Positions 1 to 8,969 are shown, counted from the first letter of the stretch. The stretch is DNA of 64,000 bases from Ferrovibrio sp035304305 (GCF_035304305.1 NZ_DATGQG010000156.1:11725-75724); one strand, 5' to 3'. Notes: generated from the letters alone by a model not told the origin. Translations and numbers: made by a program.

Positions 1-484
1 CCGCAACTGGCAGGAAGGCCAGAAACCGGCAACGGCGCCGGTGGCCAGCGAGGCGGAAATCAGCAATGTCGAGCCGCAGTATTTACCCTCGGCGGCGCCG
101 GCGGCCTCCGGTGAGCCCTTCGAGCTGGCGCTGGTGCGCGCGATGATCGCCGCCGCCAAGGCCGACGGCCATATGGATGCCGTGGAGCAGGGGCGGCTGT
201 TCACCGAGATCAGCAACATGGGCATGGATGCCGAAGCGAAGGGCTTCGTCTTCGACCTGCTGGCCCAGCCGGTTTCGCTCGACGAGGTGGCCAGGGCGGC
301 GCAGTTGCCCGAGCAGGGGGCGGAGCTCTATCTGGCCTCGCGGCTGGCGATCGATCCCGACCATCCCGCCGAGAAGGCCTGGCTCGAGGCGCTGGTGGCC
401 AGGCTCGACCTGCCGCCGGAACTGGTGGCGCATCTGGATCGCCAGGTGCAGGCGACGCTGGCGCGGGACGACGCCGCGGCCTAG
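1..484 (+). CDS. DUF533 (YebE/TerB-like) protein, 5' end missing
   Basis: The reading frame is open from the left edge of the window (frame starting at base 2), so the gene begins outside. The GTG at base 41 is probably internal rather than the start. The visible part has a short Pro/Ala-rich linker (to about residue 35 from base 41) and then an all-helical domain of about 105 residues with the alternating acidic helices of the DUF533/TerB-like fold, as in the E. coli inner-membrane protein YebE. The N-terminal part that would carry the hydrophobic segment is not in the window. The function of the family is not established. A hairpin terminator follows the stop codon by about 25 bases. Confidence 0.75.
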   Translation, partial: RNWQEGQKPATAPVASEAEISNVEPQYLPSAAPAASGEPFELALVRAMIAAAKADGHMDAVEQGRLFTEISNMGMDAEAKGFVFDLLAQPVSLDEVARAAQLPEQGAELYLASRLAIDPDHPAEKAWLEALVARLDLPPELVAHLDRQVQATLARDDAAA

Positions 485-501
485 CCGGGCGGGCTGCCGC
501 A

Positions 502-542
502 AATAAAAACCCCGACGCCATTTCTGGGCGCCGGGGCTTTCT
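502..542. terminator. Bidirectional hairpin terminator between the DUF533 gene and nrdJ
   Basis: CCCCGACGCC (510-519) pairs with GGCGCCGGGG (527-536) with one mismatch and a 7-base loop. An A-rich run lies upstream and CTTT downstream, so it can serve both converging genes. The tails are short, so efficiency is uncertain. Confidence 0.65.
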
Positions 543-566
543 CCGGAGGAGAGAACGGTCAGGCGG

Positions 567-3500
567 TCAGCTGCAGCCGGTCGTGGAGCCGCAGCTGTCG
601 CATTTCAGGCAGGTGCCGTTGCGCACCAGGGTGAAGTTGCCGCATTCGGGACAGGCATCGCCTTCGTAGCCCTTCATGCGGGCCTCGGCGATCCGTTCCA
701 TGACGCGGCTCTGGGCGCTCACGGTCACGGCGGTTTCGCTGGTCACGCTCATCACCGCACTGCTGGCGTAACCATCGGTGCCGGTTGCCTGCAGCTGCGC
801 CGTCGCCTCGCGACTCTGGCCGCCCTTCAGCACGTAGAGGTTCGAGCGGATATAGCCGGTGGAGGCCACCTTGATCGCTTCCGTCGGAGCCTCCTGCTTC
901 ATCGGCGCCGCCTTCGCGCCCAGCGCGTCGTGGCGCAGGTCATCCGGCTGCACATGGGCAAGATCCGTGCGGCCGAGATAGCTGACCGCCAGCTCGCGGA
1001 AGACGTAATCGAGGATCGAGGTCGCCATCTTGATCACGTCGTTGCCCTCCACCATGCCCGAGGGCTCGAACCGGGTGAAGGTGAAGGCGTCGACATATTC
1101 CTCCAGCGGCACGCCATACTGCAGGCCGATGGAGATGGCGATGGCGAAGTTGTTCATCAGGCTGCGGAAGGCGGCGCCCTCCTTGTGCATGTCGATGAAG
1201 ATCTCGCCCAGCTTGCCATCGTCATATTCGCCGGTGCGCAGGTAAACCTTGTGCCCGCCGACGATCGCCTTCTGGGTATAGCCCTTGCGCCGCAGCGGCA
1301 GCTTCTGGCGGCCGGCGATGATCTTCTCGACGATGCGCTCGGCGACGATCTGCGCCCGCGCCGCCGCCGGGGCCTCGGCCACCTGTTCGGCCACCGCCTC
1401 GTCGGCGCTGTCGTCTTCCAGCACCTGGGTCTGCAGCGGCTGCGACAGCTTCGAGCCGTCGCGATACAGCGCGATCGCCTTGCAGCCCAGCTTCCAGGAC
1501 AGCATGTAGGCCTGCTTGCAGTCCTCCACGGTTGCCAGGTTCGGCATGTTGATCGTCTTGGAGATGGCGCCGGTGATGAAGGGCTGCGCCGCCGCCATCA
1601 TGCGGATATGGGCTTCCGCCGACAGGAAGCGGGTGCCGTCCTTGCCGCAGGGATTGGCGCAGTCGAAGACCGGCAGATGTGCGTCCCGCAGATGCGGCGC
1701 GCCTTCCAGGGTCATGGCGCCGCAGCAGTAGAGATTGGCCGCGGCGATTTCGGCCGGCGAGAAGCCGAGCGCGGTGAGCAGGTCGAAGCCCGGATCATCC
1801 AGCTGCGCATCGGTGAAGCCGAGGCTCTTGCAGAAATCGGCGCCCAGGGTCCAGCGGTTCAGCACGAACTTGATGTCGAAGGCGCCGCGCAGGCCCTTTT
1901 CCGCCTTGGCAATCGCCTCGTCGGTGAAGCCCTTGGCCTTCAGCGTCTCGTGATTGACGCCCGGCGCGCCGTTCAGCGTGCCATGGCCGACGGCATAGTC
2001 GACGATGTCCCTGATCTCGGATTCGCCGTAGCCCAGCGTCTTCAGCGCCAGCGGCACGGTGCGGTTGATGATCTTGAAGTAGCCGCCGCCGGCCAGCTTC
2101 TTGAACTTCACCAGCGCGAAATCCGGCTCGATGCCGGTGGTGTCGCAATCCATCACGAGGCCGATCGTGCCGGTCGGCGCGATCACGCTGACCTGCGCGT
2201 TGCGGAAGCCGTGCTGCTGGCCCAGTTCCAGCGCCCGGTCCCAGGCCTGTTCGGCCGCAGCGAGCAGCGCGGTGTCGGGGCAGCTGGCATGATCCAGCGG
2301 CACGGGCGCAGTGGCGACACCCTCATAGCCGAAGTGGTCGCCCTGGGCGGCGCGGCGATGGTTGCGGATCACCCGCAGCATGTTCTCGGCATTCGGCGCA
2401 TAGCCGGGGAAGGCCCCCAGCTCACCGGCCATTTCGGCCGAGGTGGCATAGGACACGCCGGTCATCAGCGCGGTGATGGCGCCGCACAGAGCGCGGCCGG
2501 CATCGGAATCGTAGGGCAGGCCGCAGGACATCAGCAGCGCGCCGAGATTGGCGTAGCCCAGGCCCAGGGTGCGGAACTTGTAGGAGAGTTCGGCGATCTC
2601 GCGGCTTGGGAACTGCGCCATCAGCACGCTGATTTCCAGCGTGATGGTCCACAGCCGCACGGCATGGGCAAAGCTCTCGACGTCGAAACGGCCGTCGGCC
2701 TTGCGGAAGCACATCAGGTTCAGCGAGGCGAGGTTGCAGGCCGTGTCGTCGAGGAACATGTATTCCGAGCACGGATTGGACGCGTTGATGCGGCCGTCCG
2801 CCGGACAGGTATGCCAGTCGTTGATGCTGGTATCGAACTGGATGCCGGGATCGGCCGACGCCCAGGCGGCGTAGCCGATGCGGTCCCAGAGGTCGCGCGC
2901 CCTGACCTTCTTGGCCACCGTGCCGTCGACGCGGCGGATCAGCTCCCAGTCGCCGTCATTCTCGACCGCGCTCAGGAAGGCATCCGACACGCGCACCGAG
3001 TTGTTCGAATTCTGGCCCGATACGGAGAGATAGGCTTCCGAATCCCAGTCGGTGTCATAGGCCGGGAATTCGATTTCCGTGTAGCCCTGCCTGGCGAACT
3101 GGATGACCCGCTGGATGTAGTTCTCGGGGATCATCGACTTGCGCGCGGCGACGATCTCGCGGCGCAGCTGCACGTTCTTCTTCGGATCGAAGCGGTCGTC
3201 ACCGCTGCCCAGCTGGCAGGCCGCCATGATGGCGTTGAGGTGCTTCTGCGCCAGCTTGGAGCCGGCGACGAGGGCCGCAACCTTCTGCTCCTCGATGACC
3301 TTCCAGTCGATGAACTGCTCGATGTCCGGGTGATCGATGTCGCAGATCACCATCTTGGCGGCGCGCCGCGTGGTGCCGCCCGACTTGATCGCGCCGGCGG
3401 CCCGGTCGCCGATCTTCAGGAAGCTCATCAGGCCCGACGACCTGCCGCCGCCCGCCAGCTTCTCGTTCTCTCCGCGCAGGCGCGAGAAGTTGCTGCCGGT

Positions 3501-4190
3501 GCCCGAGCCGTATTTGAACAGGCGCGCCTCGCGCACCCAGAGGTCCATGATGCCGCCCTCGTTGACGAGGTCGTCCTGCACCGACTGGATGAAGCAGGCA
3601 TGCGGCTGCGGATGCTCGTAAGCCGAGGCCGACTTGGTCAGCTGGCCGGTCTTGAAATCGACGTAGAAATGGCCCTGGGCGGGACCGTCGATGCCGTAGG
3701 CCCAGTGCAGGCCGGTGTTGAACCACTGCGGCGAGTTCGGAGCCGCGATCTGCGCCGCCAGCATGAAGCGCATTTCGTCGAAATAGGCGCGGGCATCGTC
3801 CTCCGAATCGAAGTAGCCGCCCTTCCAGCCCCAGTAGGCCCAGGTGCCGGCGAGACGGTCGAAGACCTCGCGGCCGCTCATTTCCTGGGTGGTGCGGTCC
3901 TTTTCGGGCAGGGCCTCCAGCGCTTCCGTGTCGGCCTCGCGGCGCCACAGGAATTCCGGCACGTCTTCTTCCGGCACCGCCTTCAGGGCGACCGGGACGC
4001 CGGCACGGCGGAAATACTTCTGCGCCAGCACGTCGGCGGCGACCTGCGACCAGGAGGCGGGCACCTCCAGCTGGTCCAGCTTGAAGACCGTGCTGCCGTC
4101 GGGATTGCGGATTTCACTGCTGGTGGTCTTCCATTCGAGACCCGCATAGGCATCCTTGCCAGCCGTGGTGAAATACCGCTGAATACGCAT
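567..4190 (-). CDS. nrdJ: Vitamin B12-dependent ribonucleotide reductase (class II)
   Basis: Reduces ribonucleotides to deoxyribonucleotides with adenosylcobalamin as radical generator and works without a small radical subunit. The 1,207-residue length fits the large NrdJ type. Visible signatures are NSPQWFNTG near residue 152, YGSGTGSNFSRLRG near 227-240, NPCSE at 472-476 and the Cys of DDTAC at 485 in the active-site region. The C-terminal 28 residues are a Cys-rich tail (CPEC...CLKCDSCG...GCS), typical of NrdJ, that probably regenerates the active-site disulfide. The ATG at 4190 is followed by the family's usual N-terminus. Two NrdR-box-like sites lie 85-131 bp upstream. No other class of reductase is in the window; cobalamin genes occur about 23 kb away. 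Confidence 0.95.
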   Translation of the reverse strand: MRIQRYFTTAGKDAYAGLEWKTTSSEIRNPDGSTVFKLDQLEVPASWSQVAADVLAQKYFRRAGVPVALKAVPEEDVPEFLWRREADTEALEALPEKDRTTQEMSGREVFDRLAGTWAYWGWKGGYFDSEDDARAYFDEMRFMLAAQIAAPNSPQWFNTGLHWAYGIDGPAQGHFYVDFKTGQLTKSASAYEHPQPHACFIQSVQDDLVNEGGIMDLWVREARLFKYGSGTGSNFSRLRGENEKLAGGGRSSGLMSFLKIGDRAAGAIKSGGTTRRAAKMVICDIDHPDIEQFIDWKVIEEQKVAALVAGSKLAQKHLNAIMAACQLGSGDDRFDPKKNVQLRREIVAARKSMIPENYIQRVIQFARQGYTEIEFPAYDTDWDSEAYLSVSGQNSNNSVRVSDAFLSAVENDGDWELIRRVDGTVAKKVRARDLWDRIGYAAWASADPGIQFDTSINDWHTCPADGRINASNPCSEYMFLDDTACNLASLNLMCFRKADGRFDVESFAHAVRLWTITLEISVLMAQFPSREIAELSYKFRTLGLGYANLGALLMSCGLPYDSDAGRALCGAITALMTGVSYATSAEMAGELGAFPGYAPNAENMLRVIRNHRRAAQGDHFGYEGVATAPVPLDHASCPDTALLAAAEQAWDRALELGQQHGFRNAQVSVIAPTGTIGLVMDCDTTGIEPDFALVKFKKLAGGGYFKIINRTVPLALKTLGYGESEIRDIVDYAVGHGTLNGAPGVNHETLKAKGFTDEAIAKAEKGLRGAFDIKFVLNRWTLGADFCKSLGFTDAQLDDPGFDLLTALGFSPAEIAAANLYCCGAMTLEGAPHLRDAHLPVFDCANPCGKDGTRFLSAEAHIRMMAAAQPFITGAISKTINMPNLATVEDCKQAYMLSWKLGCKAIALYRDGSKLSQPLQTQVLEDDSADEAVAEQVAEAPAAARAQIVAERIVEKIIAGRQKLPLRRKGYTQKAIVGGHKVYLRTGEYDDGKLGEIFIDMHKEGAAFRSLMNNFAIAISIGLQYGVPLEEYVDAFTFTRFEPSGMVEGNDVIKMATSILDYVFRELAVSYLGRTDLAHVQPDDLRHDALGAKAAPMKQEAPTEAIKVASTGYIRSNLYVLKGGQSREATAQLQATGTDGYASSAVMSVTSETAVTVSAQSRVMERIAEARMKGYEGDACPECGNFTLVRNGTCLKCDSCGSTTGCS

Positions 4191-4274
4191 CGATCCGTCT
4201 CCTCGCCGCCCCGAAAAACTTGCCTAAAAATCAAGATGTTGTGGTCTGTAAAAGGCGGATAAGACGGGTTGGGA

Positions 4275-4321
4275 ACCCAATATCTAGCGCCATTCTGCCG
4301 CAACGGGGCTAAATCTAGGGT
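4275..4321. promoter_or_regulatory. Tandem NrdR-box-like operators upstream of nrdJ
   Basis: Two 16-bp elements, ACCCAATATCTAGCGC (4275-4290) and GGGCTAAATCTAGGGT (4306-4321), start exactly 31 bp apart. Against the commonly quoted NrdR box ACACWATATATWGTGT they match about 12 and 10 positions, including the AT-rich core. The one-box-every-three-helical-turns spacing is the arrangement known for NrdR repressor sites at nrd promoters. Assignment is by eye. Confidence 0.7.
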
Positions 4322-4375
4322 ATCGGCCGGGAGGGGGTCAAACAGGAAATCTACCAGCCCTAGGCAGAGGACCGG

Positions 4376-4410
4376 TTGACAGGCTTTCGCCACAATCCTG
4401 GTATCAGAAT
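4376..4410 (+). promoter_or_regulatory. Possible sigma70-type promoter of the DUF2059 gene
   Basis: A perfect TTGACA lies at 4376-4381. About 17 bases downstream is the weak -10-like TGGTAT (4399-4404), inside GGTATCAGAAT. The ATG of the next gene is at 4439. Only the -35 is strong. Confidence 0.4.
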
Positions 4411-4438
4411 GAATCGTTGAGTTTGTCAGGATTCGCCG

Positions 4439-4984
4439 ATGCGCCGCTTTCCCGGTCCGGGCTTCGTCTTTTTTCTTCTCCTGCTGAGCCTCCCGGTTCA
4501 GGGCCAGCCGCAATCCCCGACTCGCCAGGCGGCCGACCGGCTGATGACCACCATCGGCCTCGAGCAGCGGGTGGACGCCATCGTCCAGCTTTACGTGAAT
4601 TTCCTGCCCACCCAGACGCCGGAGCAGCAGAGCAAGGCCGCCACCCTGCGCGAGCGCGCGCCGATGGCGGGGCCGCGCTTCCGCAGCGCCACGGTCAACG
4701 CCGCCGCGGCCAGCTACACCAGGGAAGAAATCGAGGCGCTGGACGCCTATTTCGCCAGCGGCGAGGGGCAGCGGCTGCTCAATACCGTGCTGACCCGGGC
4801 GGTGCTGGGCGTGAGTCAGAAGGGCGGCGTGAAAGGGGGCGACATCCTCCGCCCCGAGGATCTGCCGAAGGACAATCCCGCCCTGCAGGCCGCCGCCGCC
4901 AAGTATCCCAAGTTCGAAGCCAACGCGCGGCGCGAGCTGCAGCGTGAATTCGCCCAGGAAATCGCCCTGATTACGGGGCGTTAG
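4439..4984 (+). CDS. Exported DUF2059-domain protein
   Basis: A 181-residue protein. Residues 1-22 form a signal peptide (RR, then a hydrophobic stretch with five consecutive Leu, ending in VQG-Q), so the product should be periplasmic. The rest is helical with the layout of DUF2059: a central segment with SYTREEIEALDAYFASGEGQ (about 92-111) where the family has its conserved aromatic/acidic helix and the Phe-x-Ser/Thr-x-x-Gly turn. The function of the family is unknown. It stands alone, divergent from nrdJ, with its own probable promoter. Confidence 0.7.
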   Translation: MRRFPGPGFVFFLLLLSLPVQGQPQSPTRQAADRLMTTIGLEQRVDAIVQLYVNFLPTQTPEQQSKAATLRERAPMAGPRFRSATVNAAAASYTREEIEALDAYFASGEGQRLLNTVLTRAVLGVSQKGGVKGGDILRPEDLPKDNPALQAAAAKYPKFEANARRELQREFAQEIALITGR

Positions 4985-5084
4985 GCCGGATTGTGCGGCG
5001 CATGGGAGACTTGCCGGGGAAGGGGCGGAAATGCCATAGTCCGGCCGGGTTTTTCAGCCGGATTCCCGGTCGAGGTAAGCATCC

Positions 5085-5426
5085 ATGAGTCTCATCGGCA
5101 CCAAGCTCTACACCTGGTGGAAGGGCGAGCCCGTCGGCAAGGACCAGTTCGGCAACCGCTATTTCCGCGAGAAGGGCGGTCGCAAGCGCTGGGTCATCTA
5201 TAACGGCGCCCCGGAGGCCTCGAAGGTGCCGCCGGAATGGCATGCCTGGCTGCATTACACGATCGACGACGCGCCCGTGAACGGCGTCGAGCGCAAGGCC
5301 TGGCAGAAGGAGCATCTGCCCAATCTCAGCGGCACGCCCTACGCCTACCGGCCGCAGGGCAGCATGGCGAAAGCCGGCCAGCGTCCGCCGGCCACCGGCG
5401 ATTACGAGGCCTGGCGTCCGGAGTGA
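5085..5426 (+). CDS. NADH:ubiquinone oxidoreductase subunit NDUFA12-like
   Basis: 113 residues that match the alphaproteobacterial homologue of the mitochondrial complex I accessory subunit NDUFA12 (B17.2). The features seen are the N-terminal GTKLYTWWKGEPVGKDQFGN, YFREK.....RWVIYNG, the PPEWHAWLHYTIDD segment and a Pro-rich C-terminus with TPYAYRPQGS. In mitochondria it is a peripheral, assembly-related subunit of complex I at the matrix side; the bacterial protein is taken to sit on the cytoplasmic arm. It has no transmembrane segment. A GAGG ribosome-binding site precedes the ATG. It heads the block NDUFA12-mlaD-DUF2155 on this strand. Confidence 0.9.
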   Translation: MSLIGTKLYTWWKGEPVGKDQFGNRYFREKGGRKRWVIYNGAPEASKVPPEWHAWLHYTIDDAPVNGVERKAWQKEHLPNLSGTPYAYRPQGSMAKAGQRPPATGDYEAWRPE

Positions 5427-5459
5427 TCCGGGTCGGCAGGCGATTGCAAAGAGGCTGGC

Positions 5460-5972
5460 ATGAACAGCAATCTGGTTGAAACGCTGATCGGTGCCGTCGT
5501 CCTGGCGGTGGCGCTGTTCTTCCTGGCCTTTGCGTACACGGCGGCCGGGGTCGGCAGCGGTCTGGGCGGCTATGAGCTGCAGGCGCGCTTCAACCGGGCG
5601 GATGGTCTGGTGATCGGCGGCGACGTGCGGCTGTCCGGCATCAAGATCGGCACCATCACGCGGCAGAGCCTCGATCCGCAGACCTATGCGGCCATCGTCG
5701 CCTTCACCGTCGACGAGCGCTACCAGCTGCCCGAGGATACCGCGGTGAAGATCGCCTCCGAGGGCCTGCTCGGCGGCAATTATCTCTCGGTCGAGCCCGG
5801 CGGCAGCGATCGGATGCTGAAGCCCGGCGAAGAGATCAGATACACGCAGGGGTCGGTCAACCTCATGGACCTGATCGGCCAGGCAATCTTCAGCGCCACC
5901 GGCGGCGGCAACGACGCCAAGGCCGGCGAGGGCGCTGCCCCGCAAAACGAACTTTCGCCCCTGCCCAAGTAA
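5460..5972 (+). CDS. mlaD: MlaD-type phospholipid transport protein
   Basis: 170 residues. An N-terminal membrane anchor (about residues 8-27) is followed by the MCE domain: ELQARFNRADGLVIGGDVRLSG, KIGTI, then LPEDTAVKIASEGLLGGNYL. MlaD forms the periplasmic hexameric ring of the MlaFEDB ABC transporter that moves phospholipids between inner and outer membrane. No mlaE, mlaF, mlaB or mlaC is beside it, so the rest of the system must lie elsewhere. This separated mlaD next to NDUFA12 and DUF2155 genes is, to my knowledge, a common alphaproteobacterial arrangement. Confidence 0.9.
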   Translation: MNSNLVETLIGAVVLAVALFFLAFAYTAAGVGSGLGGYELQARFNRADGLVIGGDVRLSGIKIGTITRQSLDPQTYAAIVAFTVDERYQLPEDTAVKIASEGLLGGNYLSVEPGGSDRMLKPGEEIRYTQGSVNLMDLIGQAIFSATGGGNDAKAGEGAAPQNELSPLPK

Positions 5973-5979
5973 GCGCATC

Positions 5980-6414
5980 GTGACCGGCATGCGTGGTCTT
6001 CTCCTTGCCGGCCTGATCGTCTGCGCATCCGGCGCGGCTGCGGCGCAGACGGTGGTGCCGGAGAATGTGCCGGAATATCCCTCGACGCCGATGCCCATCG
6101 CGGTGCTGCAGGGTTTGGACAAGATCACGGCGCGGACCTACACCTTCGAAGCGCCGGTCGACCAGACCATCGGCTTCGGCACCCTGAAAGTCACCGTGAA
6201 TGCCTGCCGCAAGCGTCCGCCGGAATATCCGCCGGAAAGCGCCGCCTATCTGCAGATCGTCGAGCAGCGCCCGGACCAGGAGGCGGTCGAGCGCTTCCGC
6301 GGCTGGATGTTCGCCTCCAGTCCCGGCCTCAACCCGTTCGAGCATCCGGTCTATGACGTCTGGGTGATCGACTGCAGGATGACGTCGGGCGGCGATTCCC
6401 GCGGCAGGCAGTAG
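5980..6414 (+). CDS. Exported DUF2155-domain protein
   Basis: 144 residues from the GTG at 5980; an in-frame ATG at 5989 is an equally good start and leaves a cleaner signal peptide (hydrophobic core LLLAGLIVCASG, cleavage near AAA-Q). The mature part has the DUF2155 pattern: VLQGLDKITARTYTFEAPV, FGTLKVTVNAC, a PPE(Y/F)PPES loop and the C-terminal GWMFASSPGLNPFEHPVYDVWVIDC. The paired cysteines could form a disulfide in the periplasm. Function unknown. It begins 7 bases after mlaD, so it is co-transcribed with it. Its last 64 bases overlap the 3' end of aat on the other strand. Confidence 0.8.
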   Translation: MTGMRGLLLAGLIVCASGAAAAQTVVPENVPEYPSTPMPIAVLQGLDKITARTYTFEAPVDQTIGFGTLKVTVNACRKRPPEYPPESAAYLQIVEQRPDQEAVERFRGWMFASSPGLNPFEHPVYDVWVIDCRMTSGGDSRGRQ

Positions 6415-7025
6415 AAGTCGGCGCTGCGCGGCAGCGCGTCGAACAGCAGCTCCAGATAGCGCTCGCGCGCAATCTCGATCGCGCCGAACTGCATCAGATG
6501 CGGCGTGATGAACTGCGAATCGAGCAGGCAGAAGCCGCCCGCCTTCAGTCGCCCGACCAGATGCACCAGCGCGACTTTCGAGGCATCGGTGGCGCGGCTG
6601 AACATGCTCTCGCCGAAGAAGGCCGCGCCAAGCCGCACGCCGTAGAGGCCGCCGACCAGTGCGCCGCTCTCATCGCGGCATTCGACGCTGTGGGCGAAGC
6701 CCAGACGATGCAGCTCGGTATAGGCATCACGGATGATGACATTGATCCAGGTATTGCGCCGCTGCGGATGCGGCCCGGGTTCGGCGCAGGCCGCGATCAC
6801 CGCGGGAAAATCCTCATCCACGCTGACGCGGAATCGTCCCGACCGCACGACGCGCGCCAGCTTGCGCGGCAGGTGGAAGCCGTCCAGCGGAATGATGCCG
6901 CGGCGCTGCGGATAGACCCAGAAATACCCCGGGTCCTCGGCGCTGTCGGCCATCGGGAAATAGCCGCGGGCATAGGCCTGCAGCAGCAGTTCGGGCGTCA
7001 GGGGTTCCGGGCGCGGGCTGACCAT
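6351..7025 (-). CDS. aat: Leucyl/phenylalanyl-tRNA--protein transferase
   Basis: 224 residues. It attaches Leu or Phe from aminoacyl-tRNA to N-terminal Arg or Lys of proteins and so marks them for ClpS/ClpAP degradation (N-end rule). Family motifs are present: LLQAYARGYFPMAD near the N-terminus, FWVYPQRRGIIPLD, RRNTWIN, HSVECRD...LVGGLYGVRLGAAFFGESMFSR and the C-terminal DSQFITPHLMQFGA. Length is normal. It sits between the mlaD block and accCB and converges on DUF2155 with a 64-bp overlap of coding ends. Confidence 0.95.
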   Translation of the reverse strand: MVSPRPEPLTPELLLQAYARGYFPMADSAEDPGYFWVYPQRRGIIPLDGFHLPRKLARVVRSGRFRVSVDEDFPAVIAACAEPGPHPQRRNTWINVIIRDAYTELHRLGFAHSVECRDESGALVGGLYGVRLGAAFFGESMFSRATDASKVALVHLVGRLKAGGFCLLDSQFITPHLMQFGAIEIARERYLELLFDALPRSADFYCLPRESPPDVILQSITQTS

Positions 7026-7064
7026 GACGAGAGCTTAGCCCGGAACGCTCCGATGCCGGGAGGC

Positions 7065-8408
7065 CTAGTTCTGGCGGGCGATGAATTCTTCCAGCCAGTG
7101 GATGTCGTAGGCGCCGTTCACGAAATCGGGTTCGTTGATCAGCGCCAGATGCAGCGGAATGGTCGTCTCCAGTCCGCCGATGACATATTCCTCCAGCGCG
7201 CGGCGCAGGCGCATCAGACATTCGTTGCGGCTGGTACCGTGCACGATCAGCTTGCCGATCAGGCTGTCGTAATGCGGCGGCACCTGGTAGCCGGTGTAGA
7301 GCGCTGAATCGACGCGCACGCCGAGGCCGCCAGGAACATGGTAATCGGTGACGCGGCCGGGCGAGGGCGCAAAGGTGCGCGGGTTCTCGGCATTGATGCG
7401 GCACTCGATCGCATGCCCGCTGAACTTGATGTCATCCTGGGTGTAGCCGAGCGGCGCGCCATTGGCGATGCGCAGCTGCTCGCGCACCAGATCGAGCCCG
7501 GTGATCATCTCGGTCACCGGATGCTCCACCTGCAGGCGGGTATTCATCTCGATGAAATAGAACTGGCCGTTCTCGTAGAGGAACTCGATCGTGCCTGCGC
7601 CGCGATAGCCGAGCTTGGAGATCGCCTTCGCCGCAAGGTCGCCGATCTGCCGGCGTTCGGCATCGTTGATGGCCGGCGAGCGTGCCTCTTCCAGCACTTT
7701 CTGGTGGCGGCGCTGCAGCGAACAGTCACGCTCGCCCAGATGCACGGCATTGCCATGGCTGTCGCCGAAGATCTGCACCTCGATGTGGCGCGGCCGGGCG
7801 AGATATTTCTCGACATAGACGGAATCGTTGCCGAAGGCGTTGCGCGCCTCATTCCTGGCCTGGGCCAGGGCGGGACCGAATTCGGCCGGCGAGCGCACCA
7901 CCTTCATGCCGCGGCCGCCGCCGCCGGCGGTTGCCTTGATCAGCACCGGGTAGCCCATCTCGTTGGCCAGTTTCAGCCCCTGTGCCTCATCCTCGATGGC
8001 GCCTTCGGAACCGGGCACCACGGGAAGGCCGAGCGACTTCGCCACTTCCTTGGCCGTGATCTTGTCGCCCATCATCTTGATGTGTTCGGAGGTCGGTCCG
8101 ATGAAGACGATGCCGTGGGCCTCGACGATCTCGGCGAACTTCGCGTTTTCCGACAGGAAGCCGTAGCCGGGATGGATCGCATCGGCGCCGGTAATTTCGG
8201 CGGCCGCGATGATGGCGGGAATGTTGAGATAGCTCTGCCCCGAGGGCGGCGGGCCGATGCAGACGGATTCATCGGCAATGCGCACATGCATCGCCTCGGC
8301 ATCCGCGGTGGAATGCACGGCGACGGTGCGGATCCCCATCTCGCGGCAGGCCCGGTGGATGCGAAGCGCAATCTCGCCGCGGTTGGCGATGAGCACCTTG
8401 TCAAACAT
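7065..8408 (-). CDS. accC: Acetyl-CoA carboxylase, biotin carboxylase subunit
   Basis: 447 residues. Carboxylates the biotin on AccB with bicarbonate and ATP, the first half-reaction of malonyl-CoA synthesis. It starts with MFDKVLIANRGEIALRI. The glycine-rich ATP-grasp loop KATAGGGGRGMKVV is present, as are HPGYGFLSENAKFA and the biotin carboxylase signature IEMNTRLQVEHPVTE. The C-terminal domain includes GHAIECRINAENP. Length matches the family. It lies 15 bp downstream of accB, the usual accB-accC operon. Confidence 0.97.
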   Translation of the reverse strand: MFDKVLIANRGEIALRIHRACREMGIRTVAVHSTADAEAMHVRIADESVCIGPPPSGQSYLNIPAIIAAAEITGADAIHPGYGFLSENAKFAEIVEAHGIVFIGPTSEHIKMMGDKITAKEVAKSLGLPVVPGSEGAIEDEAQGLKLANEMGYPVLIKATAGGGGRGMKVVRSPAEFGPALAQARNEARNAFGNDSVYVEKYLARPRHIEVQIFGDSHGNAVHLGERDCSLQRRHQKVLEEARSPAINDAERRQIGDLAAKAISKLGYRGAGTIEFLYENGQFYFIEMNTRLQVEHPVTEMITGLDLVREQLRIANGAPLGYTQDDIKFSGHAIECRINAENPRTFAPSPGRVTDYHVPGGLGVRVDSALYTGYQVPPHYDSLIGKLIVHGTSRNECLMRLRRALEEYVIGGLETTIPLHLALINEPDFVNGAYDIHWLEEFIARQN

Positions 8409-8423
8409 TGAACGCCTGATCCG

Positions 8424-8927
8424 TTATTCGATGATCAGCAGCGGCTGGCCGAATTCGACCGGCTGCTGGTTCTCGACCAGAATTCTCGTGATCTTTCCGC
8501 CCTTCGGCGCCGTGATCGGATTCATCGTCTTCATTGCCTCGACGATCAGCAGCGTCTGGCCGGCATTGACGGTGTCGCCGAGCTTGACGAAGGGCGCGGC
8601 GCCCGGCTCGGGTGCGACATAGACGGTGCCGACCATCGGCGATTTCACGGCGCCGGGATGGTTGGCCGCGTCGCCGGCATCAGCGGCTGCCGCCGCGGCC
8701 GGGGCATTGCCGCCCGCCGCAGGGGCGGGCGCGGCGTAGCCGGCCGGCGCGGCGGCGGCATAGACCGGCGCGCCGGCCTTGGTGACACGGACCTTCAGCG
8801 GACCTTCGCTCCACTCGATCTCGGTCAGTCCGGTCTCGTTCAGCAGTTCCGCGAGATCGCGGATCATTTGCTGGTCGATGCGGCTCGTGCTGCTTTTGCC
8901 GGTCTTGTCCTTCGGCGCGGACGCCAT
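8424..8927 (-). CDS. accB: Acetyl-CoA carboxylase biotin carboxyl carrier protein
   Basis: 167 residues. The N-terminal half has the AccB helical region (IRDLAELLNETGLTEIEWSEG), the middle is an Ala/Pro-rich flexible linker (about residues 57-90), and the C-terminal half is the biotinyl barrel with the biotin-accepting Lys in VEAMKTMNPI. A good ribosome-binding site (GAGGAG) precedes the ATG at 8927. It is transcribed with accC downstream and aroQ upstream. Confidence 0.97.
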   Translation of the reverse strand: MASAPKDKTGKSSTSRIDQQMIRDLAELLNETGLTEIEWSEGPLKVRVTKAGAPVYAAAAPAGYAAPAPAAGGNAPAAAAAADAGDAANHPGAVKSPMVGTVYVAPEPGAAPFVKLGDTVNAGQTLLIVEAMKTMNPITAPKGGKITRILVENQQPVEFGQPLLIIE

Positions 8928-8969
8928 GGGAAACTCCTCTTTCGTATAAACGCGTGAATGGGCGAAAGG

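Noticed and set aside
930..4262. 1,110-codon open frame antisense to nrdJ
   Set aside because: A shadow frame caused by high GC at codon position 3; the opposite strand encodes a complete, conserved reductase.
4191..4438. Cobalamin riboswitch before nrdJ
   Set aside because: No GCCACUG-type B12 box is present; the visible elements are the NrdR-like palindromes.
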